From the NCBI GenBank assembly GCA_028279595.1, contig JANQNK010000009.1, positions 1 to 52,775 of the forward strand: DNA of 52,775 nt. Direction: 5' to 3'. Positions 36,690 to 46,056 of this stretch are shown piece by piece. The notes below the pieces were generated by a model, which was given only the letters and a program-made list of their open reading frames with translations, made no database searches and had not been told where the DNA came from. Every line of letters starts with the position of its first letter. Within the stretch, counting starts at the first letter, position 1. A program made the position numbers and the translations under genes. Source of the DNA: Thermoplasmatota archaeon. GTDB taxonomy: Archaea > Thermoplasmatota > JAKEGO01.

Positions 36690-37170
36690 CCGAACCACCG
36701 GAGTTCGCCCAGGCGGTCTGGCCCGGCCCCTCCTCGACCCCAATGGCTATGGATTCTATGTTATCGGCGGTGATCTCGGACATCACCCTCCGGAGTATGG
36801 AGACCGCGAGGTTCTCGGCGGTGATGGCGGGCACGTCCAGAACCACGACGTCCCTGGCTGGCAATACGTATCTCCTGCCGTCGTGCTCCATCCTTACCTC
36901 ATCGTCGACCACATCCACCGTCAGCACGCCGTCCCCCGGGACGAGGACATGGTGGTCCATCGAATCAGCGATCTCGCGAAGGACCCTCTTGACCACGGTG
37001 AAGTCGATGACCATGCCGGAGGCATCTGGCACACCCCGAACCCTGGCGCTGACTATGTAATTGTGACCGTGGACCCTCTCGCACTTGTCCACGTCCACGA
37101 GGAAATGGGCGGCCGAGAAGTGGATCCCCGCTCCGTGACCGTCGATCTCGACTGACATTGGGACCGTCAT
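36679..37170 (-). CDS. 6-pyruvoyl-tetrahydropterin synthase / QueD-like enzyme
   Basis: 163 residues from ATG 37170, set by a TATA box 26 nt upstream. The zinc-binding histidines lie in HFSAAHFL and HGHNY, with the catalytic Cys in KCERVHGHNY. GMVIDFTVVK, DHHVL and ITAENLAV complete the T-fold family signature. The CxxxHGH arrangement fits 6-carboxytetrahydropterin synthase (QueD), which makes the precursor of the archaeosine and queuosine 7-deazaguanines. A pterin-synthase role is an alternative. No other queuosine/archaeosine genes are in the window. Confidence 0.9.
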   Translation of the reverse strand: MTVPMSVEIDGHGAGIHFSAAHFLVDVDKCERVHGHNYIVSARVRGVPDASGMVIDFTVVKRVLREIADSMDHHVLVPGDGVLTVDVVDDEVRMEHDGRRYVLPARDVVVLDVPAITAENLAVSILRRVMSEITADNIESIAIGVEEGPGQTAWANSGGSDGQ

Positions 37171-37190
37171 GACCGTGTATCCACAGCCCA

Positions 37191-37203
37191 CGATTAAAGG
37201 TTT
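37191..37203 (-). promoter_or_regulatory. TATA box of queD-like/pcm operon
   Basis: Minus-strand AAACCTTTAATCG, 26 nt before ATG 37170; leaderless spacing. Confidence 0.5.
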
Positions 37204-37315
37204 CCGAAAGAAATTGGAGCAAAGGGCTCTCGCGAGGCCTCGAGCAGAAACCTTGACCGCGATATCGCCGACCTGATACGTCGATGCGTGCGTTGGCCAG
37301 TCCCTTCCTGAGGAC

Positions 37316-38503
37316 TCAAACGTGAGCGACGATCTTTACAATGTCGCCGTCCTCGAGCTCGTGGTCGCCGCCCATGATGCGCTGGGTCCTCGCGTTTATG
37401 GCCCTGATGAAGTGCTCTCCGATCTCCGTATGCACCTTAAACGCGAGGTCCTTCGCCGTGGACCCCCTCGGCATGAGGAAGGCGTCCGGAAGGACGTTCC
37501 CGTCCTTGTCGGTGTACTTGTGCTCGTCCTCGACCGGGTAGACGACGATGCGGTCCAGGAACTCGAACACGACCTGTTCGATGACGTTCTGGACCCCAGT
37601 TGTGCCGCCCTCCTTCAGGAACGCCGCGATCCGTTCGAGGGCGTGAAGCTGGGCCGTGCTGAGTTCCTCCGTTTTCAGGATCTCGAACCCGTCCTCTCCG
37701 GGATTGTACGCTATCAATCCTGCGTCGGTTGCCTTCCGTAGGGCCAGTTCGTATTCGCCGGAAGCGGGGATGACCGGGTCCTCCAGACCATTCAGCGCTT
37801 CGATGTTCTCGGCCGGTGCGATGTCGGCCTTGTTCGCGACTATCATGATGGGTTTGGATACCTTTCTGATGGACCGGGACAGTGTGAGCAGGTCCTCGTC
37901 CGACCACTTGGCCGTCTTCTCGTCGAGGTCGAGGTGTCTCAGCGCCGCGTGGACGTCGTACTCGTTGACCTTCAGGCCGGACAGCCGTTCGGCGAGGGCT
38001 TTTTCCACCTTCAGCCCCTCCAGGTCGACATGCCTGGTCATCTTGTTCCAGTCACGTTTTATGATATCCCGGATCCAGAGGGCGATCTCGTCACGCAGGA
38101 ACTGGACCTCGTCCATCGGATCGTTGTCGCCGACATTGCCGGGATTGCCCTCGAGGTCCGTCGCACCGCTCGCGTCGACTATATGGATCAGAGCGTCGGC
38201 CGCGCTCAGGTCATCGAGGAACTTGTTGCCGAGACCCTTCCCCTGATGTGCGTCCGGGACCAGCCCGGCGACGTCGATGAGCTCAACGGGGATGTATCTG
38301 ATGCCGTCGACGCACTTCGAGTGCTTCGGACTGCAGTCCCCTTCCATGCCCTTGCACGGACATTCGGCCCTGACGTAGGCCACGCCCCTGTTGGCCTCGA
38401 TGGTCGTGAAGGGATAGGACGCGATCTCGGCCTTGGCCAGTGTGCTCGCGGAGAAGAAGGTCGACTTTCCGACGTTAGGCTTGCCTACGACACCGATCTC
38501 CAT
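37316..38503 (-). CDS. OBG/YchF-related GTPase with TGS domain
   Basis: 395 residues. G1 GKPNVGKST, G3 DVAGLV and G4 NKAD are complete, so GTP is preferred, unlike bacterial YchF, which has a changed G4 and binds ATP. A Cys-rich insertion with CPCKGMEGDC and CVDG between G1 and G3 is typical of the archaeal branch. The C-terminal TGS domain (about 325-395) is present. Thought to act in ribosome or translation control. The message is leaderless: a TATA box lies 25 nt upstream and overlaps the 3' end of the bactofilin-like gene. Confidence 0.92.
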   Translation of the reverse strand: MEIGVVGKPNVGKSTFFSASTLAKAEIASYPFTTIEANRGVAYVRAECPCKGMEGDCSPKHSKCVDGIRYIPVELIDVAGLVPDAHQGKGLGNKFLDDLSAADALIHIVDASGATDLEGNPGNVGDNDPMDEVQFLRDEIALWIRDIIKRDWNKMTRHVDLEGLKVEKALAERLSGLKVNEYDVHAALRHLDLDEKTAKWSDEDLLTLSRSIRKVSKPIMIVANKADIAPAENIEALNGLEDPVIPASGEYELALRKATDAGLIAYNPGEDGFEILKTEELSTAQLHALERIAAFLKEGGTTGVQNVIEQVVFEFLDRIVVYPVEDEHKYTDKDGNVLPDAFLMPRGSTAKDLAFKVHTEIGEHFIRAINARTQRIMGGDHELEDGDIVKIVAHV

Positions 38504-38522
38504 GTGACCGAATCCAGGTCGT

Positions 38523-38533
38523 GGTATAAAACC
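38523..38533 (-). promoter_or_regulatory. TATA box of YchF-like GTPase gene
   Basis: GGTTTTATACC on the minus strand, 25 nt before ATG 38503, just behind the stop of the upstream gene. Confidence 0.55.
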
Positions 38534-38534
38534 C

Positions 38535-39437
38535 TCACTGGAGCATCTCGCTGACTGCCTCCATTCCGACCTCGAACTTGCCGAGGCGCTCCTCGATCTC
38601 GGCCTTCGGCGGGTCAGTGAACTTGAGGCCTCCGGGTGCGACGATCTCTCCGGTGACGACGGAATCCCTTGCCATCGTAACTGACGCAGCCCTCAGGGAG
38701 CCTCCGACGCGAACGTCGGGACCTATAATGAGTCGTCCCTGCGCCTCGACGTCCCCATGGACCAGGACACCCTCTGCGAGGGTCGTGTCGCCGCCCGAGG
38801 CGATCGGACCCTGGACCTCAGCGGCCAGTCCGACCCGGACCCAGTCGCCTGCTGCGATGGATGGGACATGGGACCTGTCCCCGACCCTTACACCGCCCTT
38901 TGTCCTGAGCTCGTCGCCTATCCTGCTCCCTGACGGCAGGAAGGCGTAGCCCTCGTTGACCTGGATCTCCTGCATCTCCTCGAGCTCCTCGAGTATCCTC
39001 TCCACCTCGTCGCTGCGGCCCTGTCTGAGGAGCTCCATCAGGACGATGAAGAATTGGATGACCAGAGGGACCGGCGAACGGACGTTGATCCATCCCTTGA
39101 CGTCGAAACCGCCGTCGATCTCGACCTCCGAGGCTACGTCGAGGTCCCTGGCCTTGACCTTCCCCGAGATATGGACCCGCTCGCCGGCAAAGACGCTCCC
39201 CTCGGAGGTCACATCCCCCTCCACCGAGGAGCTCCTGTCGATGACGATGTCGCCGACCGCTGACAGGCCGCCCTTCATCGAGACCCCCTGTCCCGCGAAT
39301 ATACGTCCCTCTGTGGAGACGTCCATCGACATCGACGAGTGATCGCTTATGACCACGTCGCCCGTGAACTCCGCCTTGCCCTCAGCAAGCCTGCTGGCCG
39401 GCGGAATGATAAGGTCCTTCCTCTCGGACATGCGCAT
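38535..39437 (-). CDS. bactofilin-like beta-helix protein
   Basis: 300 residues. Two blocks of short repeating beta-strands (about 20-115 and 175-275) have the GD-V-I, G-I-x-A-G pattern of bactofilin/DUF583 polymer-forming proteins, for example GEVVISD-like turns, VEGDVTSEG and GRLIIGPDV. They are separated by a helical, Glu-rich segment (about 120-165) that might be membrane-associated (PLVIQFFIVLMELL). Bactofilins build cytoskeletal filaments in bacteria; archaeal members are little studied. Leaderless start at ATG 39437, with TATA at 39464-39473. Confidence 0.75.
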   Translation of the reverse strand: MRMSERKDLIIPPASRLAEGKAEFTGDVVISDHSSMSMDVSTEGRIFAGQGVSMKGGLSAVGDIVIDRSSSVEGDVTSEGSVFAGERVHISGKVKARDLDVASEVEIDGGFDVKGWINVRSPVPLVIQFFIVLMELLRQGRSDEVERILEELEEMQEIQVNEGYAFLPSGSRIGDELRTKGGVRVGDRSHVPSIAAGDWVRVGLAAEVQGPIASGGDTTLAEGVLVHGDVEAQGRLIIGPDVRVGGSLRAASVTMARDSVVTGEIVAPGGLKFTDPPKAEIEERLGKFEVGMEAVSEMLQ

Positions 39438-39463
39438 CCATCCCGTTCCCTGTAATGGGCTCA

Positions 39464-39473
39464 GGATATAAGA
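39464..39473 (-). promoter_or_regulatory. TATA box of bactofilin-like gene
   Basis: TCTTATATCC on the minus strand, about 31 nt before ATG 39437. Confidence 0.45.
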
Positions 39474-39497
39474 CCCTATCGCCAGGAAACGGCACTT

Positions 39498-39509
39498 CTT
39501 TTAAATACC
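39498..39509 (+). promoter_or_regulatory. strong TATA box upstream of helical protein gene
   Basis: CTTTTAAATACC predicts a start near 39529. A second weaker element, CCTATTAATG at 39578-39587, is 26 nt before ATG 39609. Which one is used decides the protein start. Confidence 0.45.
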
Positions 39510-39608
39510 GAGGGTGGAAAATGCCAAAGTTGGGTATGCCGAGGACCACGGGGCATGCGAACTTACCCTCGGGCCAACCTATTAATGCGGAGGGCCGGAT
39601 TCCACGAC

Positions 39609-40277
39609 ATGGATGTCGCCGCGTCCGTGAAGTACTACGACCATGCCATGGAGATCCTGGGCTCCTGCTTCGGCTGGAGGTCGGACCTGATGGACGGATA
39701 CGAGGTGCTCCTCGACAGCGGCAACAGCGAGGCGCTCGAGGTACTGGCAGAGCGTATCGAGGCCGTGCATCAGGTACAGCGCAGGGCCTTCGACATGCTC
39801 CAGGTCATGAGCCGCCACTTCCTGCAGGTACTCGACGCGGAGAGCTGTCTCGGGCTATTCGAGGCTCTGAGCGAGACGCCGATCGACCTCGATGACGGCG
39901 AAGCCGTCCTTGCCGTCATCAGGGAACTGGCATCTCGGGCGGAACTCACCTCGGAAGGGTCCCGCAAGTGGCTGGACGACGGCCTTGCGGAGTTGACGGA
40001 CCCGACGGAGGACGACCTCCGTTCCCTCGTCACCGGGGCAGTCATGCTGATAATCAGCGAGAACTTCCACGAGGTCGTAGACAGGCACCAGGTGCTGTCC
40101 GACAGGATGATAGAGCTCGTACACAGGGCCAGGGACCAGTTCCCGGACCTGCCGGTGGTCCCGTCGGATTACATACCGGTACTAAATCCCGGAGAGACCG
40201 CGAGATCCGCCGAGCGGACCCTGAAGGAGTACACCGAGACCTACCTGGACCCGGACATGAGCAAGGCCTACCGCTGA
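39609..40277 (+). CDS. uncharacterised all-helical cytosolic protein
   Basis: 222 residues from ATG 39609; ATG 39555 or 39585 would add 18 or 8 residues. It is nearly all alpha-helical and acidic, with no membrane segment, zinc motif or recognised domain. The weak TATA element 26 nt before 39609 favours that start, whereas the stronger upstream TATA favours 39555. It is followed by the secreted subtilase, with a separate promoter. Confidence 0.65.
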   Translation: MDVAASVKYYDHAMEILGSCFGWRSDLMDGYEVLLDSGNSEALEVLAERIEAVHQVQRRAFDMLQVMSRHFLQVLDAESCLGLFEALSETPIDLDDGEAVLAVIRELASRAELTSEGSRKWLDDGLAELTDPTEDDLRSLVTGAVMLIISENFHEVVDRHQVLSDRMIELVHRARDQFPDLPVVPSDYIPVLNPGETARSAERTLKEYTETYLDPDMSKAYR

Positions 40278-40325
40278 GGACTGGCCACCCTGGTGGAGCC
40301 TAAAATGGGAGGAAAACGCTACTAA

Positions 40326-40338
40326 TAGATTTATATTG
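40326..40338 (+). promoter_or_regulatory. TATA box of subtilase gene
   Basis: TAGATTTATATTG; start near 40358 leaves a roughly 20-nt leader with the Shine-Dalgarno GGGTGATG before ATG 40378. Confidence 0.5.
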
Positions 40339-40377
40339 TATCAACATTACAGGGCAGTGAACACGCAGGGTGATGCA

Positions 40378-43300
40378 ATGAGGTTCTGGTCAACCGCTTT
40401 ATTCTTGCTCGCGATCGCGATCGTCGTGACAGGCAGCGCAAGCGCGGCCGACGGCGGCTCCGAGGACATGCTCGTGAGGGTCAACGACATCGACGATCAC
40501 AAACTCGATTATCTCTCGTACTTCATGGACGTCCGCTACGTCGGCGAGGAGTCCGGCTGGATCGGCGGATCCACCGAACACTCCCTCGAGACCATGGCGG
40601 CACTCTCGTTCGTCGAGGAGGCCGAGATGGCTCAGGACTACTACGTGCTCCTCAACATCTCCGCCCGCAACGTCAGGGCCCGGAACGACACCTACGAGGA
40701 CGAGTACTCGTACTCGCCCGAGACGATCTGGGACCTCGGATTCATGGGCGAGGGCGTCATAGTCGCCGTGCTCGACACCGGTGTCGACGACCAGTACCAG
40801 GACAGGCTCGACGACCAGGACGACGACTCGGAGACCGACGATCCCAAGTTCATCGGCGGATACAACGCGATAACGGACACCGAGGAGAATCCGGACGACG
40901 ACAACGGTCACGGGACCCATGTGGCCGGAGTCGTGATGGGTACGGCAGGGGGCACCGAACCGAGGCACGAGCGGTTCCTCGGACTGGCACCCAAGGCGAG
41001 GCTGGTGGACGTCAAGATCGCGGGATCGAACGGCCAGACGAACAGCGTCGACCTGCTTCAGGGCCTCCAGTGGTGCATCGACAACGCTGACACCGACTGG
41101 GACAACGACGGAGAGGGCAATGACGGGATCGACGTTGTGCTCATGAGCGTCGGGACGACGGACACCAGCGACGGTTCGGACCAGGTCTCGCTGCTCGTCA
41201 ACGACGCCGTCGAGTCCGGCATAGTCGTCGTGGCTGCCATGGGCAACTCGAACACCACGACCGTTCCGTCGCCGGCCGCAGCCGATCTGGCGATCGCAGT
41301 GGGCGGCAGCGACGACAGGACCACCGTGGAGCGCGACGACGACAGACTGTATCAGGAGGATGCCACGACAGGCACGAACCGAGGTCCGAGGAACGACGAC
41401 GGCGACGCGGACCCGTACGACGAGATGAAACCGGACATCGTCGCTCCTTCCTACAACATCACATCCGCCGAGGGAGGTTCAAATTACACCGAGGTGCTTC
41501 CCGGCGTCTACGTGACCACGAGCAGGGCGACCCCCGAGGACGGGACCAGCCTCGCCGCGGCACACGTGGCAGGGATAGCGGCATTGATGCTCGAGGCGAA
41601 CCCTGGTCTGGTACCCGGCGTCGGATGGCATCCCGTGAGGGACATCCTCCGGGACACCGCCGAGGCGCGAGGCACCCCGGACGAACCGGGCCTGAGCGCC
41701 AAGTGGAACGCCGCGTGGGGTTACGGAGCTGTCGACGGCTACGGCGCAGTTCTAAGGGCGCATGAGCTCTCGAACGTCGTCTTCTCCGTGCCGGACGAGG
41801 TCGAGTCCGATTTCAACACCCCACTCGTTGCAAAGACGAGGATAACCTGCACCGAGTACACGCTCAATGAAACGATCAATCTGACCTACGTCATCCCGCA
41901 AGGATGGAGGGAGGTCAACCACGTCAACTTCGAGTTCGACAACGTGACCGTCCTCGACGACTGGGGCAGTGATGAGGAGTATGGCATCTTCATCACATCG
42001 ACACCGAAGGACTCGGACGCGTGGACGATCTCGGCCTGGGTCAACATGACGACCGACCCCGGTGAGCACCTCATCAACATCGAGCTCATGACGAGGGCAC
42101 CCGTCGTCGGCAGTGAGGACGGAATCGACCATTACAACATGTCCTTCAACGGGACGGTGAACGGCAATTACTCGGCAGACCTTCACAGGCCGATAGCCGT
42201 GACGACCGAATGGGGTTCGATCACGGGAACCGTGACGGATTCCGCCGATTCCGCACCCCTCGAGGATGTCAGGGTGAGGATCACGGACTATCAGACATCC
42301 ACCGTCCGCAACACGACCTACACCGATGCGAACGGCACCTACAGCCTGATCGATATACCGGAGGGGTTCTACGACATGAAGTTCGACCTCGACGGGTACG
42401 ATGACGACGACAGCCTGACCTACATCCAGGTCGTCAAGAACGAGGTCAACTCGGGCAACGACGTCGAACTGGTAAACGAGGGAGGCGACGGATTCATCCG
42501 CGGTTACGTACTCACCGACAACGGTACGGCCATCGAGGGGGCCCGCGTCAGGGCCTTGGACGGAGACGTCATGGTTGACGACGACATTACGGACGTCGAC
42601 GGTTGGTACTCCATAGAGCTCGCCCCGGCGACGTACGACGTCGAGGCGACGATGAACGGTTACGAGGACAACCTCGAGGAGGACGTCGAGGTCGAACAGG
42701 GCCTTGTGACCGACCTCAACTTCACCATGATCGAGGCGCCGCTGGACGGAAGGCTCTGGGGAAGGGTCACGTCGGGTGGGAACCCGGTGTCCGGTGCGAC
42801 GGTGAAGGCCTATCTCGACGGGTCACTCGAGGACGAGACCACCACGCCAGGCAACGGATCGTACAGGTTCGTCATGGAGGCCGGCACCTATTCCCTGAGG
42901 GTCATCAAGTCCGGATACGAGACCGAGGAGAAGACCGGGATCGTCCTCTCCGAGGGCGGCAGCAAGGAGGTCAACGTCCAGCTGACAGAGGAGGAGAACC
43001 TCGGTTGGATATACGGAACGGTGCTCCGCTTCGGCTCTGGGGATTTCGTCCCCGACGTCGAGGTGACCGCGACACGGGGAGCCTACGAGCGCACTGCCAC
43101 CTCTGACCAGTTCGGCGACTTCAGGATAGACGTCTCCGACGGCGAGTACGACATCACCGCCGAGGCGACCGGATACGAGGACAACGATGACATAACGAAC
43201 GTTGATGTCGCAGAGGGCCAGGGCACCGAGATCTACCTGTCGATGGTACTGATCAACGTCGGACCGTCCGTCATCGAGGTCAACATCGAACCGGATACCG

Positions 43301-43698
43301 CCATCGCGGACGGGCGCTCCCTGATACTCATCACGGCCGAGGTCGAGGACGACAACGGCCTCGAGGACATAGACACCGTGACCGTGGACCTGTCGAAGGT
43401 CGGCGGGTCCGGTGCGCAGACGTTGTACGACACCGGGACGCGGGGTGACGAGACCAGGGACGACGGGATCTTCTCGTACGAGACCGTCATCGCCGACGGG
43501 ACCCCCGAGGCGGACTACAAGATAGATGTCACGGCCACCGATTCGTTCGGCGAGACCGACACGGGATCGTTCACCTTGAAGGTGGAGAAGAAGGACAGCG
43601 GGGGCAGCGACAACGGTTCGCCCGGCTTCGAGATGATCACGATAATAGCGGCACTTGCAGCCGTTTCCATGCTGGCCGGCAGGAAACGATTTAAATAG
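40378..43698 (+). CDS. secreted subtilisin-like protease with PGF-CTERM anchor
   Basis: 1106 residues. Start ATG 40378 follows GGGTGATG and gives a clean signal peptide ending at ASA. Peptidase S8 triad: Asp133 (AVLDTGVDD), His178 (GHGTHVAGV) and Ser391 (GTSLAAAHVAGIA), with the oxyanion Asn in AAMGNSN. The stalk (about 510-1070) contains three to four carboxypeptidase-regulatory-like beta-sandwiches, each with DxNGTYSL-like turns, and a final Ig-like unit. The end SPGFEMITII plus helix plus RKRFK is the archaeosortase sorting signal PGF-CTERM, so it is probably lipid-anchored after processing. It would degrade extracellular protein, supplying peptides and amino acids. Confidence 0.95.
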   Translation: MRFWSTALFLLAIAIVVTGSASAADGGSEDMLVRVNDIDDHKLDYLSYFMDVRYVGEESGWIGGSTEHSLETMAALSFVEEAEMAQDYYVLLNISARNVRARNDTYEDEYSYSPETIWDLGFMGEGVIVAVLDTGVDDQYQDRLDDQDDDSETDDPKFIGGYNAITDTEENPDDDNGHGTHVAGVVMGTAGGTEPRHERFLGLAPKARLVDVKIAGSNGQTNSVDLLQGLQWCIDNADTDWDNDGEGNDGIDVVLMSVGTTDTSDGSDQVSLLVNDAVESGIVVVAAMGNSNTTTVPSPAAADLAIAVGGSDDRTTVERDDDRLYQEDATTGTNRGPRNDDGDADPYDEMKPDIVAPSYNITSAEGGSNYTEVLPGVYVTTSRATPEDGTSLAAAHVAGIAALMLEANPGLVPGVGWHPVRDILRDTAEARGTPDEPGLSAKWNAAWGYGAVDGYGAVLRAHELSNVVFSVPDEVESDFNTPLVAKTRITCTEYTLNETINLTYVIPQGWREVNHVNFEFDNVTVLDDWGSDEEYGIFITSTPKDSDAWTISAWVNMTTDPGEHLINIELMTRAPVVGSEDGIDHYNMSFNGTVNGNYSADLHRPIAVTTEWGSITGTVTDSADSAPLEDVRVRITDYQTSTVRNTTYTDANGTYSLIDIPEGFYDMKFDLDGYDDDDSLTYIQVVKNEVNSGNDVELVNEGGDGFIRGYVLTDNGTAIEGARVRALDGDVMVDDDITDVDGWYSIELAPATYDVEATMNGYEDNLEEDVEVEQGLVTDLNFTMIEAPLDGRLWGRVTSGGNPVSGATVKAYLDGSLEDETTTPGNGSYRFVMEAGTYSLRVIKSGYETEEKTGIVLSEGGSKEVNVQLTEEENLGWIYGTVLRFGSGDFVPDVEVTATRGAYERTATSDQFGDFRIDVSDGEYDITAEATGYEDNDDITNVDVAEGQGTEIYLSMVLINVGPSVIEVNIEPDTAIADGRSLILITAEVEDDNGLEDIDTVTVDLSKVGGSGAQTLYDTGTRGDETRDDGIFSYETVIADGTPEADYKIDVTATDSFGETDTGSFTLKVEKKDSGGSDNGSPGFEMITIIAALAAVSMLAGRKRFK

Positions 43699-43699
43699 G
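43688..43699 (+). promoter_or_regulatory. TATA box of membrane FKBP gene
   Basis: GATTTAAATAGG overlaps the last codons of the protease and lies 28 nt before ATG 43722, so the FKBP has its own promoter. Confidence 0.5.
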
Positions 43700-43721
43700 T
43701 CTAGGGTTTTGAGGGATTCGA

Positions 43722-44600
43722 ATGGCACTTGAAGATCATAAGTATCTGTCGTACTACCTCGCCATCCTGGTGATAGCGGGACTGCTCGTGGTAGCCGCGT
43801 TCAATCCGCCCGAGGAGACGAAGCAACGAGAGCAGAAGGCGCAGCTCGGCGACGAGGTGAGCGTCATCTACGTCGGCAAGTTCACCGACGGTCGGATCTT
43901 CGACACTAACAATCCAGCCGCGAACGCGGACGACGTCCTCTATCCCAAGGCGGCCAGTTATCTCACGAAGGACCCTGCCCAGATACAGCCGCTGCGGTTC
44001 ACCATCGGCGCTGGACAGCTCCTGACCGACTTCGAGATGGCGGTGGTCGGGATGAAGGTCGGGGAGATGAAGACGATCACGATCCCCGCGGAGCGGGGGT
44101 ACGGCCTCGACGACGAGAACCTCACCATCGACGTGGACATCATCCAGGAGCTTCCCGTCTTCGAGAGGATGCATCTCGACGATTTCAACAACACCTACGG
44201 CGATACATATGACAGGGGCCAGGATGCGCCCCCGATCAACCTGTCGTTCTCGCATTACGCCTACGGATGGAACGTAACGGTCGTCGCTATTGACGGCGAC
44301 TGGCACGTCCGCCTCATGAACCTCCCGGTCGCGGGGCCGGTCGACACCTTCCCGTGGAACGCGTCGGTAATAAACGTCACGACCGAGGGCAACGGGACGA
44401 TCCTCGTGGAGCACAGACCGATCGTCGATCAGATGCTCTCCGCCCAGTACCAGCTGATCGATCCATGGAGGCCGCAGGACACATCCGCGTCCGATGGACG
44501 GGTTATCGCGACCAACGCGACGACGTTCACACTCGATTACAACCGAGAGGTCGTCGGAGAGACGCTGGTCTTCGACATCGAGCTCATAATCATCCATTGA
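43722..44600 (+). CDS. membrane-anchored FKBP-type peptidyl-prolyl isomerase
   Basis: 292 residues. One N-terminal membrane helix (about 10-27) anchors an extracytoplasmic domain. The FKBP core is SlyD-like: DEVSVIYVGKFTDGRIFDT, then after an insertion LRFTIGAGQLLTDFEMAVVGM, then KTITIPAERGYG. Conserved hydrophobic pocket residues are kept. The C-terminal half is a beta-rich extension with several glycosylation sequons. It likely helps fold exported proteins such as the protease encoded next door. Confidence 0.9.
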   Translation: MALEDHKYLSYYLAILVIAGLLVVAAFNPPEETKQREQKAQLGDEVSVIYVGKFTDGRIFDTNNPAANADDVLYPKAASYLTKDPAQIQPLRFTIGAGQLLTDFEMAVVGMKVGEMKTITIPAERGYGLDDENLTIDVDIIQELPVFERMHLDDFNNTYGDTYDRGQDAPPINLSFSHYAYGWNVTVVAIDGDWHVRLMNLPVAGPVDTFPWNASVINVTTEGNGTILVEHRPIVDQMLSAQYQLIDPWRPQDTSASDGRVIATNATTFTLDYNREVVGETLVFDIELIIIH

Positions 44601-44652
44601 CGGCCTGCCTAGCAGTTCATTATTTCAAAGGGTAGTGGTATCCCTGTCCCGG

Positions 44653-44946
44653 ATGACCGAGTTCAGGATAGAACTGTTCTACAGCCTCAGCGACCCCACG
44701 TCGGTGGAGGTGAGGGAACGAATGAAGACCCTCTCCGCCAAGTACGACATCGATGTCAGGGAGACCCTAGCGTCGATCAGGCGGATAAGGGCTTGGAGGT
44801 GCAAGGTGAAGGCCGTCCCGACGATACAGGTGTCCGGGAGGACGGTGTGGGTCGGCAACGTTCCAGACGGAGTCCTGGAACGTATCTTCCGTGAACTGGC
44901 GGGACTCGGGCCGATGGAAGAGACCGACGAGGACGAAGAGCTCTAG
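44653..44946 (+). CDS. thioredoxin-like small protein without CxxC
   Basis: 97 residues from ATG 44653. Order of elements fits a thioredoxin fold: strand IELFYS, helix, a cis-Pro-like AVPTIQVSG, and a final helix. The active-site position reads SLSDPTS, with no cysteine, so redox chemistry is not expected. The acidic C-terminus is EETDEDEEL. Perhaps a binding or scaffold version, or a KaiB-like fold. It follows the FKBP gene in the same direction. Confidence 0.65.
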   Translation: MTEFRIELFYSLSDPTSVEVRERMKTLSAKYDIDVRETLASIRRIRAWRCKVKAVPTIQVSGRTVWVGNVPDGVLERIFRELAGLGPMEETDEDEEL

Positions 44947-45003
44947 CGCCTGTCCCTCAGTACTCATTTAATAGAGACCACCAATTGATAAAATGTTGCG
45001 GCT

Positions 45004-46056
45004 TCAGTCCTCGGGATATTCGTCGTCGATGTCGGGGAATGGGATATCCATATCGGTGGTTTCGCTGCGGTTTGCCGTGAGGTCATCCAATGGATGGTCC
45101 AGGAATCCGTCATCCTCCACCTTCGCCGCAGGTGCGACGAAATCGGTTCTATCTTGGTCGGTAGGTTCCCTCGTGACGGGCTTCGGACGGTGAGATCGAT
45201 AACGCGGTGGAGAACGACGATGGGCTTGAATCCTGGATCTACCCCCGGACTTGCCATCCCCGATCTCCTTCAGGAACGTGATGGCGAAGAACAACGCTGC
45301 GACGACGAACAATGAACCTCCGGCGAGGAAGAGATAGAAGCCAATGGCCGGGCCCCAGGTGGTGCTGTTCGGGCCGGCGCTGTCGTGTCCCGAGAAGGTG
45401 GCCCACGGACCCTCTGTTTCGGGGAGGAAGCCTTGCCGTGTGTCGTCCCTCCATGCCTTCGGATGCTCGTCCACGTAATGTATGGTCGTTGCAAGGACGA
45501 TGATCATGATGATGATGGAAAGAGCCACGACCGTGCGCAGCGTCGAAGGCGTCCGGAACCTCGGATGCAACGTCATCCCGAAGAAGGCGAAGGCCGCTGT
45601 TGCGATGATCAAGGTGAGGAATGCCGCAAGGCCCACGTTGTTGTAGAGGTCCGCCATGTTGTCGAGGCCCATATCGCTGTCGTCCCAGTCGAAGCCGTAG
45701 CTGTAATCGTCGTTCCCCCATTCATCACGCGATGTCTGGTCGACCTCGACACCGTCGAAGTCCATCTCGATGGTGCTCTCCCTGTAGGATTCGTAATAGC
45801 CTGTCTCCACGGTCGTGATCCTCGCCTCGTACCACGGCATCGTCATGGCCAGGCCGATGAGTATCAGGCCGATCAGCGCAAGGACGACGGGGATCATGTT
45901 CTGTTTCGAGGTGAGTAGGGCTGGTCCCCGATAGTATCCTGGGGGGTAATGTCGGTATACCGGCCTTGATATGGGTGCAGAGCAGGCTGTACAGGCGTTC
46001 GAACTGCCGGAATTCGGTTCACCACAAACTGGACAGTAGATCAGGTCGACAGGCAT
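45004..46056 (-). CDS. zinc-ribbon membrane protein, paralogue 1
   Basis: 350 residues. N-terminal zinc ribbon Cys8-Cys11 / Cys22-Cys25, then four membrane helices (about 54-72, 143-162, 173-191, 240-262). The first extracytoplasmic loop is long and acidic; the second holds YVDEHP and EGPWATFSG...TWGP. The C-terminal tail is basic, then acidic. It is a tandem paralogue of the next gene: both have the ribbon, the helix layout and the EGPWxxFSG / TWGPxxG block. Family and role unknown. Confidence 0.78.
   Translation of the reverse strand: MPVDLIYCPVCGEPNSGSSNACTACSAPISRPVYRHYPPGYYRGPALLTSKQNMIPVVLALIGLILIGLAMTMPWYEARITTVETGYYESYRESTIEMDFDGVEVDQTSRDEWGNDDYSYGFDWDDSDMGLDNMADLYNNVGLAAFLTLIIATAAFAFFGMTLHPRFRTPSTLRTVVALSIIIMIIVLATTIHYVDEHPKAWRDDTRQGFLPETEGPWATFSGHDSAGPNSTTWGPAIGFYLFLAGGSLFVVAALFFAITFLKEIGDGKSGGRSRIQAHRRSPPRYRSHRPKPVTREPTDQDRTDFVAPAAKVEDDGFLDHPLDDLTANRSETTDMDIPFPDIDDEYPED

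Noticed and set aside
39455..39895. 146-residue plus-strand frame over the start of the helical-protein gene
   Set aside because: It overlaps the longer helical protein in another frame and looks like low-complexity Arg/Gly shadow sequence.
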